A DNA stretch of 54,575 nucleotides from Sulfuritalea sp. Lineage in GTDB: Bacteria > Pseudomonadota > Gammaproteobacteria > Burkholderiales > Rhodocyclaceae. The position numbers and the translations under genes were made by a program. The stretch's first letter is position 1. Each line of letters starts with the position of its first letter. Below, piece after piece: positions 36,070 to 44,832 of the stretch. The stretch spans positions 1 to 54,575 of the forward strand of contig JADJQA010000036.1 of NCBI GenBank assembly GCA_016712985.1, read 5' to 3'. The notes below the pieces were generated by a model. The model did not search any database. It was not told where the DNA came from and saw only the letters and a list, made by a program, of their open reading frames with translations.

Positions 36070-36360
36070 TCAGCTCCGGTTGCGCCAATAGCCAGGTTCA
36101 CGGCGGCAGTGCATTACCGCTACGATAAGGATATTGTCCGGCTCGATCGAATAGAGAACGGCGTAGGGAAATACTTTCGTCAGGCAGCGGCGGATATCGT
36201 CCTCGATGATTCGCCAGGACTCGGGCGCAGCTGCAATGTGGGCAACGGCCATTTCGACCGCATTGGCGAAGCGCTCACCCAGTCCTGTCTGCTGTTGCTC
36301 GAAATACTCTGCAGCGGCGCGGAATTCGGCCAAGGCTTCCGGGTGGAACTCGACACTCAT
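36070..36360 (-). CDS. ParE/RelE-superfamily toxin
   Basis: 96 aa. It shows the ParE-type pattern FHPEALAEFRAAAEYFEQQQTGLGERF and the C-terminal YSIEPDNILIVAVMHCRREPGYW. ParE proteins poison gyrase, while RelE relatives cut mRNA. The sequence, with its final histidine/arginine cluster, leans toward ParE. It overlaps its antitoxin gene by 4 bases. The frame is intact, so the pair is probably active. Confidence 0.88.
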   Translation of the reverse strand: MSVEFHPEALAEFRAAAEYFEQQQTGLGERFANAVEMAVAHIAAAPESWRIIEDDIRRCLTKVFPYAVLYSIEPDNILIVAVMHCRREPGYWRNRS

Positions 36361-36590
36361 CGAGCAATGGCTCGCCGGACTTCCGCGAATGCCGCTTCGG
36401 CAGGAACAGTCTGGACTTCACCTCGACGCACCTCCTCCACGCGTCGCTTCGCTTCGCGCATCCAGAGCTGACGGAAATAACCATCCTCTGCCGGATCAAG
36501 GGTTTCGACGAGCCGGTCAGCAAGCAGAGCACGCGCCTCGCTGGGCAGGGCCAGCGCCTCGTAAGCAATTTGTTCGACAGTCATGTGCAT
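36357..36590 (-). CDS. Antitoxin partner of the ParE-like toxin
   Basis: 77 aa from the ATG at 36590, which has GGAG about 7 bases upstream. MTVEQIAYEALALPSEARALLADRLVETL is the typical N-terminus of the addiction-module component family paired with ParE/RelE toxins. The C-terminal half with RRVEEVRRGEVQTVPAEAAFAEV is the usual toxin-wrapping tail. The ATGA overlap keeps antitoxin synthesis ahead of toxin. It is likely self-repressing, but I see no clear operator. Confidence 0.86.
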   Translation of the reverse strand: MHMTVEQIAYEALALPSEARALLADRLVETLDPAEDGYFRQLWMREAKRRVEEVRRGEVQTVPAEAAFAEVRRAIAR

Positions 36591-37073
36591 GGCAGTCTCC
36601 AGTTTTCTTGATATCGGCCTTATTGTAGTCCCCACAGGCCGGGAAGAAAAAGTCGGCACCAGTGCGACGGCGAGCGAAGCGCCGACCAACTGTCAGTCAG
36701 TTGTTGCCCTGGATGACCGGAGTGCAGCACTTACCAGTCGTTAGACCACCGAGTTGTTGAATGTCTCTTGAGGGCACGGAAGAGTCAGCCGACCAAGCCG
36801 AACCTGAACGGCAGGAATCTGAGCGGACCGGCCAGTGGCTATGCCGTTGTCAGCAGGCAGGTTTCAGTCTGGAGGAGTTATCCCTCCTGACTCAGCGGGC
36901 CGTCCGCGCTGGCCGACGACCCACCACTGACTGATCGAATCCAGTCGCAAGGGCCAACCGAACCCTGGAGTCGGCGCTGACACCACGGTACTCACCCCGC
37001 TTCCGCGTAAGATGTCGCCCTTTTCCGCGCTTTGCATTCCCGACGCGCGCGGAACCCCTGCCGAGTATTCCCC
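36591..37073. other. Non-coding stretch between the toxin pair and the methyltransferase gene
   Basis: No supported gene. It contains a small hairpin (CAACTG-TCAG-TCAGTTG near 36690) and a copy of the dispersed 12-mer (36969-36980) with a variant (36651-36662). Possible degraded sequence. Confidence 0.5.
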
Positions 37074-38090
37074 ATGTCCGACGCCCTCCTCCCCCTGCTT
37101 GCCGCCGCGCTCGACGCGCGCGCCGATCTCCTGCCGCGGCTGCACGCCGAGCAGACCGACGCCTACCGCCTGTTCCACGGCAGCGTCGAGGGCCATCCGG
37201 GCCTGACCATCGACCGCTACGGCGAGCTGCTGCTGGTGCAGTGCTTCCACAGCCCGCTGGTGCCGGAAGCCCTGGCCGCGATCGATGCCTTCTACGCCGC
37301 CCGGCTGCCAGGCCTGACGCTGGTCCACAACGATCGCAGCCATGCCAATTCGCGCATCGGCAACCCGCTGCCGCCGGAACAGCTCGAAGCGGCAATGCTG
37401 CCGCGCGAGATCCACGAGACGGGCGTCAGCTACCGCATCGCCGGGCGCCACGCCGGGCAGGACCCCTGGCTATTCCTCGATCTGCGCGCGGCGCGGCGGC
37501 GAGTGATGCAAGAGGTGGCCGGCAAGTCGCTGCTGAACCTGTTCGCCTACACCTGCGGCGTCGGCATCGCGGCGGCAAAGGCCGGGGCGCGCTTCGTGGT
37601 CAATGTCGATTTCGCCGATTCCAGCCTCTCGGTCGGCAAGGAGAACGCGCGCCTCAACGAGCTGCCTGTGCGCCCGCGCTTCGTCAAGTGCGACGCCTTC
37701 GCCGCGATGCGCCAGTACGCCGGCATCGGCCAGCCGGAGCGGGTGCGCGGCAAGCTGATGCCGCCCTTCCCCAAGCTGGAGGCGCAAACCTTCGACCTGG
37801 TCTTCCTCGATCCGCCGCGCCTTGCCAAGAGCCCCTTCGGTGTGGTGGACCTGGTCAATGATTACGCCTCGGTGTTCAAGCCCGCCCTGCTGTGCACCAG
37901 CGCGGGCGGCACGCTGATCTGCACCAACAATGTCGCCGATGTGCAGCGCGACACCTGGCTCGACCAGTTGCAGCGCAGCGCCGCCAAGGCCGCCCGGCCG
38001 ATCCGCGAGATGGAATGGATCCTGCCGGAGGCCGACTTTCCCAGTTCCGACGGCCAGCCGCCGTTGAAGATTGCGCTGCTGCGCGTCTGA
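37074..38090 (+). CDS. RlmI/RlmK-like SAM-dependent rRNA methyltransferase
   Basis: 338 aa from the ATG at 37074. The Rossmann methyltransferase core shows motif I as NLFAYTCGVGIAAAKAGA and the catalytic/binding loop FLDPPRLAKS. The N-terminal region (DAYRLFHGSVEGHPGLTIDRYGELLLVQ) resembles the PUA-linked N-terminus of RlmI-type 23S rRNA m5C methyltransferases. It lacks a full PUA domain, so the exact base modified is uncertain. It is followed, convergently, by a phosphodiesterase gene. Confidence 0.82.
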   Translation: MSDALLPLLAAALDARADLLPRLHAEQTDAYRLFHGSVEGHPGLTIDRYGELLLVQCFHSPLVPEALAAIDAFYAARLPGLTLVHNDRSHANSRIGNPLPPEQLEAAMLPREIHETGVSYRIAGRHAGQDPWLFLDLRAARRRVMQEVAGKSLLNLFAYTCGVGIAAAKAGARFVVNVDFADSSLSVGKENARLNELPVRPRFVKCDAFAAMRQYAGIGQPERVRGKLMPPFPKLEAQTFDLVFLDPPRLAKSPFGVVDLVNDYASVFKPALLCTSAGGTLICTNNVADVQRDTWLDQLQRSAAKAARPIREMEWILPEADFPSSDGQPPLKIALLRV

Positions 38091-38124
38091 CAAGTCGGCG
38101 CCGGATTCGTGCTTCGACCGGCCG

Positions 38125-38940
38125 TCAGTCGATCAGTTGGCCATCGTCCTCGTAGAACGGGAACGGCCCCGCATAGTCGCCGACGCACGCGACATGGCTC
38201 ACCAGCGCGCCGTCCTGCCAGAGGTGGAGCATGAATCCCGGGGGTTCCATGCGGAAGCAACTCGGGGCATCGGGGTTCAGGTCGAGCGCCACCTGGTGCG
38301 CGGGGCTCGGACAGGTCAGCACCGGCCGCCCGCCGACGCGGGCGTGGATGGTGCGATGCAGATGGCCGCACAGCACCAGTTCGACCTGCGGATGGCGCGC
38401 GAGAATGGCAGCGAATTCATCCCTTCCCGCGAGGCCGATGTCGTCCATGTGGCCGATGCCGGTGACAAAGGGCGGGTGGTGCATCAGTAACAGTGTCGGC
38501 GCAGCGGGCCGGCGACTCAGCACGCTGTCGAGCCAGCAGAGGCGCTCCGCGCACAACGCACCACCGCCCTGTCCTGGAATCACCGTGTCGAGACCGACGA
38601 TGCGCAGCGGGTAGTCGTCGATGACGAAGTGCAGAAAACCCGCGGCGGGCAGGTAAGCGCCGTCGCTGAAGGCGGCGCGCATCGCTTCGCGTTCATCGTG
38701 GTTGCCGGGAATGACGACCAGCGGCGCGCCGAGCGGTTCGAGGATTTTCCTGAGATAGGCATACTCGTCGGGCCGGCCGCGATCGACCAGGTCGCCGGTG
38801 ATGACGACCAGATCGGGCCGCGGGTCGAGCCGGTTGATCGCGGCAACGCAGTCACCGAGCATGCCGGCAGTGTCCACCCGACCGTAGGCGAGGCGGCCCG
38901 GCAGTTTGACGTGCAGGTCTGAAATCTGGGCGATCAGCAT
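38125..38940 (-). CDS. cpdA: CpdA-type class III cyclic-nucleotide phosphodiesterase
   Basis: 271 aa. It has the five metallophosphatase blocks: ISDLH (D8, H10), TGDLVDRG, PGNHDERE, LLMHHPPF and CGHLHRTIHA. This arrangement matches CpdA, which hydrolyses cAMP with two metal ions; the glycerophosphodiester hydrolase GpdQ has the same fold and cannot be excluded. It is cytoplasmic, with no signal peptide, and convergent with the methyltransferase gene. Confidence 0.82.
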   Translation of the reverse strand: MLIAQISDLHVKLPGRLAYGRVDTAGMLGDCVAAINRLDPRPDLVVITGDLVDRGRPDEYAYLRKILEPLGAPLVVIPGNHDEREAMRAAFSDGAYLPAAGFLHFVIDDYPLRIVGLDTVIPGQGGGALCAERLCWLDSVLSRRPAAPTLLLMHHPPFVTGIGHMDDIGLAGRDEFAAILARHPQVELVLCGHLHRTIHARVGGRPVLTCPSPAHQVALDLNPDAPSCFRMEPPGFMLHLWQDGALVSHVACVGDYAGPFPFYEDDGQLID

Positions 38941-39166
38941 GGCTTCTATCGTGCGGCTCCAGCGACCAATTGATGCGCACGATCGTACGTTTTGATGAGC
39001 GCGGATGTCAATGATTCAGTGGCCCCCGGACCTGCGGCAGTCACCCGCCCCGGAACAAATCCGGCCAATCCTGCCCCGACTCTGGGATAATGCGCGGTTC
39101 TCCGGCCCCATCCAGCAAACCGGGCCAGCCTTTACTCCGGAATCTCCTGCCCCGCGCAGGCACGCC

Positions 39167-41196
39167 ATGACCCCCTCCCCAGACACCGTTGCCGCCGGGT
39201 TTGACAGCCTCGGGCTCGCCAAACCATTGCTTGAAGCCCTCGCCGACGTCGGCTATGAAACCCCCTCGCCGATCCAGGCAGCCTGCATTCCCCTGCTGCT
39301 CGCGGGTCACGACCTGCTCGGCGAAGCCCACACGGGCACCGGCAAGACCGCCGCGTTTGCCCTGCCGCTGTTGCAGAAGATCGACCTTTCCCGCGCCATG
39401 CCGCAGGCGCTGGTGCTGACGCCGACGCGCGAACTGGCGATCCAGGTCGCCGAGGCCTTGCAGGGCTACGCCAAGCATCTGCCCGGCTTTCATGTGCTGC
39501 CCATCTACGGCGGACAGAGCATGGTGGTGCAGTTGCGCCAGTTGTCGCGCGGCGCCCATGTCATCGTCGGCACGCCGGGCCGCGTGATGGACCACCTGGA
39601 GCGCAAGAGCCTGGCGCTCAACAACCTGTCGATGCTGGTGCTCGACGAAGCCGACGAAATGTTGCGCATGGGCTTCATCGATGATGTCAAGTGGATTCTG
39701 GAGCACACCCCGGCGACGCGCCAGACCGCGCTGTTCTCGGCCACCATGCCGGATGCGATCCGGCGCGTGGCACACCAGCATCTGCGCGAACCGCGCGAGG
39801 TCAAGATCCGTTCCGCCACAGCCACCGTCGTCGCCACCAGCCAGTCCTACTGCCAGACCCACAGTGGCCAGAAGCTCGAAGCGCTGACGCGCATCCTGGA
39901 GGTCGAGGACGACTTCGACGCCGCACTGATCTTCGTGCGCACCAAGACCGCCACCGGCGAACTCGCCGACAAGCTCGGGCGCGCGGCTATTCGGTCGCGG
40001 CGCTGAACGGCGACCTGACGCAGGGCCTGCGCGAACAGGTCATCGAACGCCTGAAGGCCGGCAGTATCGACATCGTGGTCGCCACCGACGTCGCGGCGCG
40101 CGGCCTGGACGTCGCGCACGTCAGCCACGTGATCAACTACGACGTGCCCTACGACACCGAAGCCTACGTGCACCGCATCGGCCGCACCGGCCGTGCCGGC
40201 CGCACCGGACGCGCGATCCTGTTCCTCGCGCCGCGCGAGATGTACATGTTGAAGGCCATCGAGCGCGCCACGCGGCAGAAGATCACCGCGCTGACCATGC
40301 CGACTCCGGGTGAGGTGGCGAATCGTCGCGTCGCCCAGTTCACCCAGCAGATCGTCGATATCATCAAGAATGAGAAGCTCGATTTCTTTTTCGACGTGGT
40401 GCGCCGGATCGAAGGCGAGCAGGACGTCGCCGCCCGGGAAATCGCCGCGGCGCTGGCCTGGCTGGCGACACGCGAACGCCCGCTGCAAATGCCAGGCGCA
40501 AGCGACCATGCGCCGCGCGAAGCTTCCTCGACTCCGGCCCCGCCTGTGGCCGCCGTTGCGCCAGCGCCGACTTTCAGCCGCGACACCGAAAAGAAGTCCG
40601 CCAAGGTCCGCGCCAAGCCGGCGGCAGACTACCCGGCCGCCGAACCGCACCGCGAGCGCCCGTCGAAGGAAGGCCGCAGCGACACCCCGGTGAAACAGCG
40701 CACTTTCGCACCAGGTACGCTGGCGCGCTACCGCATCGAGATCGGCCGCAACCAGGGCGTGCTGCCCAAGGAGATCGTCGGCGCGATCGCCAACGAAGGC
40801 GGCATCGCCGGCAAGGACATCGGCCAGATCAACCTGTTCGACGACTACAGCACAGTGGAACTGCCGCCCAACCTGCCGGCCGACCTGATGGATGTGCTGC
40901 GCCGCATCCGCGTGCGCCAGTTCGCGCTGAAAACGCGCGTGGTCGAACCGGGCGAGTTCGTCGACACCAAGCCGCCGCGCCGCGCGCCGCCCGTCCGCGA
41001 CGCAAAGAAACCGGCCTGGAAGAAGCCAGACGGCAATAAGCCGGACGCGAAGAAGCCGGCCTCGAAGAAGCGGACCTCGAATACACTTCAAGTTCGTCAT
41101 ACCGGCGCAGGCCGGTATCCAGCGGCAGACCACTGGATTCCGGGTCAAGCCCGGAATGACGGATCTGATGATCAAGGCTCGCCTCAGACGCTTTGA
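39167..41196 (+). CDS. deaD: DEAD-box RNA helicase with DbpA-type RNA-binding end, one frameshift
   Basis: About 676 aa after repair near 39980. The helicase motifs are intact: AHTGTGKT (I), PTRELAIQ (Ia), VLDEADEML (II), SATMP (III), DIVVATDVAARGLDV (V) and HRIGRTGRAGR (VI). A C-terminal DbpA-like RNA-binding domain (YRIEIGRNQGVLPKEIVGAIANEGGI) is followed by a lysine-rich tail. The frame breaks between KLG and ARGYSVAALNGD. The last 35 codons are supplied by a palindromic repeat (41095-41161). CsdA/DeaD proteins assist ribosome assembly and mRNA turnover, especially in the cold. Confidence 0.9.
41095..41161. repeat. Palindromic repeat inside the 3' end of the helicase gene
   Basis: Outer arms CGTCATACCGG and CCCGGAATGACG, related to the element at 29955-30055. 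Its translation (VRHTGAGRYPAADHWIPGQ) is the familiar product of such repeats being read through. Confidence 0.8.
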
Positions 41197-41220
41197 TCCA
41201 TAAGGCACAAGGAGACTTAC

Positions 41221-41745
41221 ATGGCCATCTACAGCATCGGCGACAGGCAGCCCATCCTCGGGCGTGACGTCTGGATCGCGCCCAACGCCACGATCATCGG
41301 CGACGTGCGGCTGGGCGACAACGCCAGCGTCTGGTGGAATGCCGTACTGCGCGGCGACAACGACACCATCGCCATCGGCGCCGGCAGCAACATTCAGGAC
41401 GGCTCGGTGCTGCATGCGGATGCGGGCGTACCGCTCACTTTGGGCGCCAACGTCACCGTCGGCCACCTGGTGATGCTGCACGGCTGCACCGTCGGCGAGC
41501 AGTCGCTGATCGGCATCAAGACAGTAGTTCTGAACAACGCCGTGATCGGCCGCCATTGCATCATCGGCGCCAATTCGCTGATTCCCGAAGGCAAGGTCAT
41601 CCCCGAACGCTCACTGGTAGTGGGTTCGCCTGGCAAGGTAGTGCGCCAGTTGAGCGACGAGGAAGTCGCGCGCCTGCAACGCTCCGCACAAGGCTATGTG
41701 GCAAATGCCCTGCGCTATCGAACCGGGCTGAAGCTGGAAGGCTGA
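41221..41745 (+). CDS. Gamma-class carbonic anhydrase-like protein
   Basis: 174 aa. It is a left-handed parallel beta-helix protein built from hexapeptide repeats. Metal ligands H65, H82 and H87 are present (LHADAG and VGHLVMLHG). It matches the YrdA/PaaY-like group, members of which are carbonic anhydrases or CoA-ester-related enzymes. The ATG follows an AAGGAGA-like site. The gene starts 24 bases after the helicase stop. Substrate not proven. Confidence 0.88.
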   Translation: MAIYSIGDRQPILGRDVWIAPNATIIGDVRLGDNASVWWNAVLRGDNDTIAIGAGSNIQDGSVLHADAGVPLTLGANVTVGHLVMLHGCTVGEQSLIGIKTVVLNNAVIGRHCIIGANSLIPEGKVIPERSLVVGSPGKVVRQLSDEEVARLQRSAQGYVANALRYRTGLKLEG

Positions 41746-41777
41746 TCCGGAATGCCGCAGAAACAGACTCCTTCAAA

Positions 41778-41874
41778 GCAGAGGACGCAGAGGCGCCGAG
41801 AAAAGACCGAGCGAGAAAAGCAATTCAATTGCTCTTGAAGTTCTCGGCGTTCTCTGCGCCTCTGCGTCCTCTGC
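41778..41874. repeat. Inverted repeat of the CTCTGCGTCCTCTGC type
   Basis: Arms GCAGAGGACGCAGAGGCGC and its reverse complement enclose about 60 bases and extend imperfectly inward through CGAGAA/TTCTCG. It lies between two convergent genes and may act as a terminator. The arm sequence is a common dispersed repeat in many bacterial genomes, from memory. Confidence 0.75.
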
Positions 41875-41899
41875 GTCGAGGGCGGTTGACTGGGCGGCT

Positions 41900-42214
41900 T
41901 CAGCGCAGCGCGGGCGGTTTTGGCGCTGACGGCGCCAGGGGCGTCTTCTGCGGCACCTGGACGAAAACCTCGCCTTCCTTGATCATGCCAAGTTCATAAC
42001 GGGCGCGCTCTTCGATGGCATCGAGGCCCGACTTGAGATCGCGCACTTCGGCATCCAGGCCGGCATTGCGCTGTTCCAGCTTCTGGTTGACCTCGCGCTG
42101 CTCCTGCAATTGCCGGTCATAGTCCCAGACGCGGAGCCAGCCGCCCTTGCCCAGCCAAAGCGGATACTGCAGCAGGGCGATCAGGGCGATCAGCACCAGC
42201 GTCGGCCAGTTCAT
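41900..42214 (-). CDS. ftsB: Cell division protein FtsB
   Basis: 104 aa. It has an N-terminal transmembrane helix (about residues 3-20) followed by a coiled coil (QLQEQREVNQKLEQRNAGLDAEV) and the ERARYELGMIKEGEVFV motif of FtsB/DivIC proteins. FtsB forms a complex with FtsL and FtsQ at the septum. It lies downstream of eno on the same strand, a conserved order in Proteobacteria. A 22-bp-arm palindrome separates the two. Confidence 0.94.
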   Translation of the reverse strand: MNWPTLVLIALIALLQYPLWLGKGGWLRVWDYDRQLQEQREVNQKLEQRNAGLDAEVRDLKSGLDAIEERARYELGMIKEGEVFVQVPQKTPLAPSAPKPPALR

Positions 42215-42245
42215 TGCTATTGACCCGGCGGCAATCTACTTGTCC

Positions 42246-42300
42246 GTTCGCCCTGAGCTTGTCGAAGGGCACGCGGGGCTTCGACAAGCTCAGGGCGAAC
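42246..42300. repeat. Palindromic repeat (GCCCTGAGCTTGTCGAAG type)
   Basis: Two 22-bp perfect arms beginning GTTCGCCCTGAGCTTGTCGA enclose about 11 bases. It is a dispersed repeat type seen widely in Proteobacteria, lying between eno and ftsB. Confidence 0.85.
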
Positions 42301-42346
42301 GGTGGTTTCGAGTTCGCTCATGCCGGTTCAGTACGTGCAGCAGCGC

Positions 42347-43633
42347 CTACTTCCTCAGGTTGTAGAAAGCGTCGAGACCGGGATAACCCGCGGTATCGCC
42401 GAGATCTTCCTCAATGCGCAGCAACTGGTTGTACTTGGCGATGCGATCCGAGCGGCTCAGCGAGCCGGTCTTGATCTGCATCGCGTTCAGGCCCACCGCG
42501 ATGTCGGCAATGGTCGAATCCTCGGTCTCGCCAGAGCGATGCGAGATCACCGCCGTGTAGCCGGCGCGCTTGGCCATTTCAACCGCGGCGAAGGTTTCGG
42601 TCAGGGTGCCGATCTGGTTGATCTTGACCAGGATCGAATTGGCGATGCCTTGGGCGATGCCCTCCCTGAGGATCTTCGGATTGGTCACGAATACGTCGTC
42701 GCCGACGATCTGCACCCGCTTGCCCAGTCGATCCGTCAATAGCTTCCAGCCCGGCCAGTCGCCTTCGGCCATGCCGTCCTCGATGCTGATGATCGGGTAG
42801 CGATCGGCCAGTGTCGCCAGATAGTCGGTGAAGCCTTCCGAGCTCAGTTCGAGGTTTTCCGAGGCGAGCATGTAGCGGCCGTCGCGATAGAACTCGGACG
42901 CCGCGCAATCCAGCCCGAGCACCACGTCCTGGCCCGGCGTGTAACCGGCCGACTCGATCGCCCGGAGGATCAGCTCTATGGCTTCGTCATTGCCCGAGAC
43001 ATTCGGCGCGAAGCCGCCTTCATCGCCGACGGTGGTAGGGTAGCCCTTCTTGTCGACCAGCTTTTTGAGGTGGTGAAACACCTCCGCGCCGCAGCGCAGC
43101 GCCTCACGAAAACTGCCGGCGCCCACCGGCAGGATCATGAATTCCTGGATGTCGAGGTTGTTGTTGGCGTGCGCCCCGCCGTTGACCACGTTCATCATCG
43201 GCACCGGCATCTGCATCGGGCCGCAGCCGCCGAAGTAGCGATACAGCGGCAGGCCGGCTTCCTCGGCGGCCGCCTTGGCCACCGCCACCGAGACCGCGAG
43301 AATCGCGTTGGCGCCAAGGCGCGACTTGTTGTCGGTACCATCCAGATCGATCAGGGCACCGTCGATGAAGGCCTGTTCCTCGGCGTCCAGCCCGATGATG
43401 GCTTCGGAGATCTCGGTATTGACGTTTTCCACGGCCTGCACCACGCCCTTGCCCAGATAGCGGTCGGGATTGCCATCGCGCAGTTCGATGGCTTCGCGCG
43501 AACCGGTGCTGGCGCCCGACGGCACCGCGGCACGGCCCATGACGCCGGATTCAAGCAGCACGTCGGCTTCGACGGTGGGATTGCCGCGGGAATCAAGAAT
43601 CTCGCGGGCGACGACATCAACGATTGCACTCAT
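42347..43633 (-). CDS. eno: Enolase
   Basis: 428 aa. It interconverts 2-phosphoglycerate and phosphoenolpyruvate and is also a degradosome component in many Proteobacteria. The start ILDSRGNPTVEADVLL, the metal-binding segments (LGLDCAASEFY, SIEDGMAEGDW, VGDDVFVTN) and the ISHRSGETEDSTIAD motif are complete. It lies between the DUF1330 gene and ftsB. Confidence 0.98.
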   Translation of the reverse strand: MSAIVDVVAREILDSRGNPTVEADVLLESGVMGRAAVPSGASTGSREAIELRDGNPDRYLGKGVVQAVENVNTEISEAIIGLDAEEQAFIDGALIDLDGTDNKSRLGANAILAVSVAVAKAAAEEAGLPLYRYFGGCGPMQMPVPMMNVVNGGAHANNNLDIQEFMILPVGAGSFREALRCGAEVFHHLKKLVDKKGYPTTVGDEGGFAPNVSGNDEAIELILRAIESAGYTPGQDVVLGLDCAASEFYRDGRYMLASENLELSSEGFTDYLATLADRYPIISIEDGMAEGDWPGWKLLTDRLGKRVQIVGDDVFVTNPKILREGIAQGIANSILVKINQIGTLTETFAAVEMAKRAGYTAVISHRSGETEDSTIADIAVGLNAMQIKTGSLSRSDRIAKYNQLLRIEEDLGDTAGYPGLDAFYNLRK

Positions 43634-43654
43634 GATTGTTTCCTTCCGATTAAC

Positions 43655-43948
43655 TCAGTAGCCCTCGACCAGCAGCATGTCGAACTCCGCCACGCCTGCC
43701 CGCGCGGCGCGCGCCACGGCATACTCCGGCGAATCATAAAACCTCCTGGCGGTGTCCATGTCCGGAAACTCCAGGACCACCAGCCGCTGCGGCTGCCAGG
43801 TCCCTTCCAGTGTGACATATGGAGCACCACGCACCAGGTAGCGGCCACCGTATTGCTCGACCACGATCTGTGCCAGGCGACGGTATTCGGCCAGGCCCTC
43901 GGGATTGCCGGTGCGCGTGTTCACAATAATGTAGGCAGGCTTGTTCAT
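43655..43948 (-). CDS. DUF1330-family protein
   Basis: 97 aa, a dimeric alpha+beta-barrel (ferredoxin-like) fold. It has the recognisable YGGRYLVRGAP and LVVLEFPDMDTARRFYDSPEY segments. The function of the family is unknown. It overlaps the kdsA stop by 4 bases (ATGA), so it is translated with kdsA, and this place between kdsA and eno is common in betaproteobacteria. Confidence 0.92.
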   Translation of the reverse strand: MNKPAYIIVNTRTGNPEGLAEYRRLAQIVVEQYGGRYLVRGAPYVTLEGTWQPQRLVVLEFPDMDTARRFYDSPEYAVARAARAGVAEFDMLLVEGY

Positions 43949-44799
43949 GTGACCATCCCTTTCTTCTTGACCAGTGCATCGAGTTCAATCAATTGTTCGA
44001 GCAAAGCGCCCATGGCATGCAAGGGCCAGGCGTTGGGGCCATCCGACAGGGCCTTGTCGGGATCGGGGTGCGTCTCCATGAACAGGCCGGAAATGCCGAC
44101 CGCCACCGCCGCCCGCGCCAGCAGCGGGACGAACTCACGCTGACCGCCGCTCCTGTCGCCCTGCCCGCCGGGAAGTTGCACCGAATGCGTGGCATCGAAC
44201 ACCACCGGACAGCCGGTCTCGCGCATGATCGCCAGGCTCCGCATGTCGGATACCAGATTGTTGTAGCCGAACGAGGCGCCACGCTCGCAGACCATGATGC
44301 TGTCGCTGTCCACGTCCGCGCTGTCCGCCCTTGCCCGAATGGCTTCCCTGGCCTTCAGCACGACCTGTTTCATGTCGCCGGGCGCCAGGAACTGCCCCTT
44401 CTTGATATTCACCGGTTTGCCCGACGCGGCGCAAGCCTGGATGAAATCGGTCTGCCGACACAGGAAGGCCGGGGTCTGCAACACGTCGACCACCGCCGCC
44501 ACGGCCGCGATTTCGTGTTCCGCATGCACGTCGGTCAGTACCGGTACGCCGAGCCGCTTTTTCACGTCGGCCAGGATGTCCAGCCCCTGCTCCATGCCGA
44601 GGCCGCGAAACGACTTGCCGGAACTGCGATTGGCCTTGTCGTAGGACGACTTGTAGATGAAGTTCAGGCCCAGCTTGCGGCAGATTTCCTGCAAGGCCCC
44701 GGCGGTATCGAAAGCCATGTCGCGCGATTCGATGACGCAGGGGCCGGCGATCAGGAACAGCGGCCGGTCGAGCCCGACAGGAAAGCCGCAAAGATTCAT
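43945..44799 (-). CDS. kdsA: 3-deoxy-8-phosphooctulonate synthase (KDO-8-P synthase)
   Basis: 284 aa. It condenses phosphoenolpyruvate with arabinose 5-phosphate, the first step to KDO of lipopolysaccharide. FLIAGPCVIES, SSYDKANRSS, SFRGLGMEQGL, LQTPAFLCRQTDF and VFDATHSVQ are family motifs. The metal-independent or metal-dependent class was not decided. It follows pyrG and precedes the DUF1330 gene and eno. Confidence 0.97.
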   Translation of the reverse strand: MNLCGFPVGLDRPLFLIAGPCVIESRDMAFDTAGALQEICRKLGLNFIYKSSYDKANRSSGKSFRGLGMEQGLDILADVKKRLGVPVLTDVHAEHEIAAVAAVVDVLQTPAFLCRQTDFIQACAASGKPVNIKKGQFLAPGDMKQVVLKAREAIRARADSADVDSDSIMVCERGASFGYNNLVSDMRSLAIMRETGCPVVFDATHSVQLPGGQGDRSGGQREFVPLLARAAVAVGISGLFMETHPDPDKALSDGPNAWPLHAMGALLEQLIELDALVKKKGMVT

Positions 44800-44832
44800 G
44801 AGGTCAATTTGCGCTCCATTTGCGTCAGCCGT

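Noticed and set aside
35700..36091. Small plus-strand frames beside the IS1182 end
   Set aside because: No similarity or start signals; the minus-strand nuclease-like reading is better supported.
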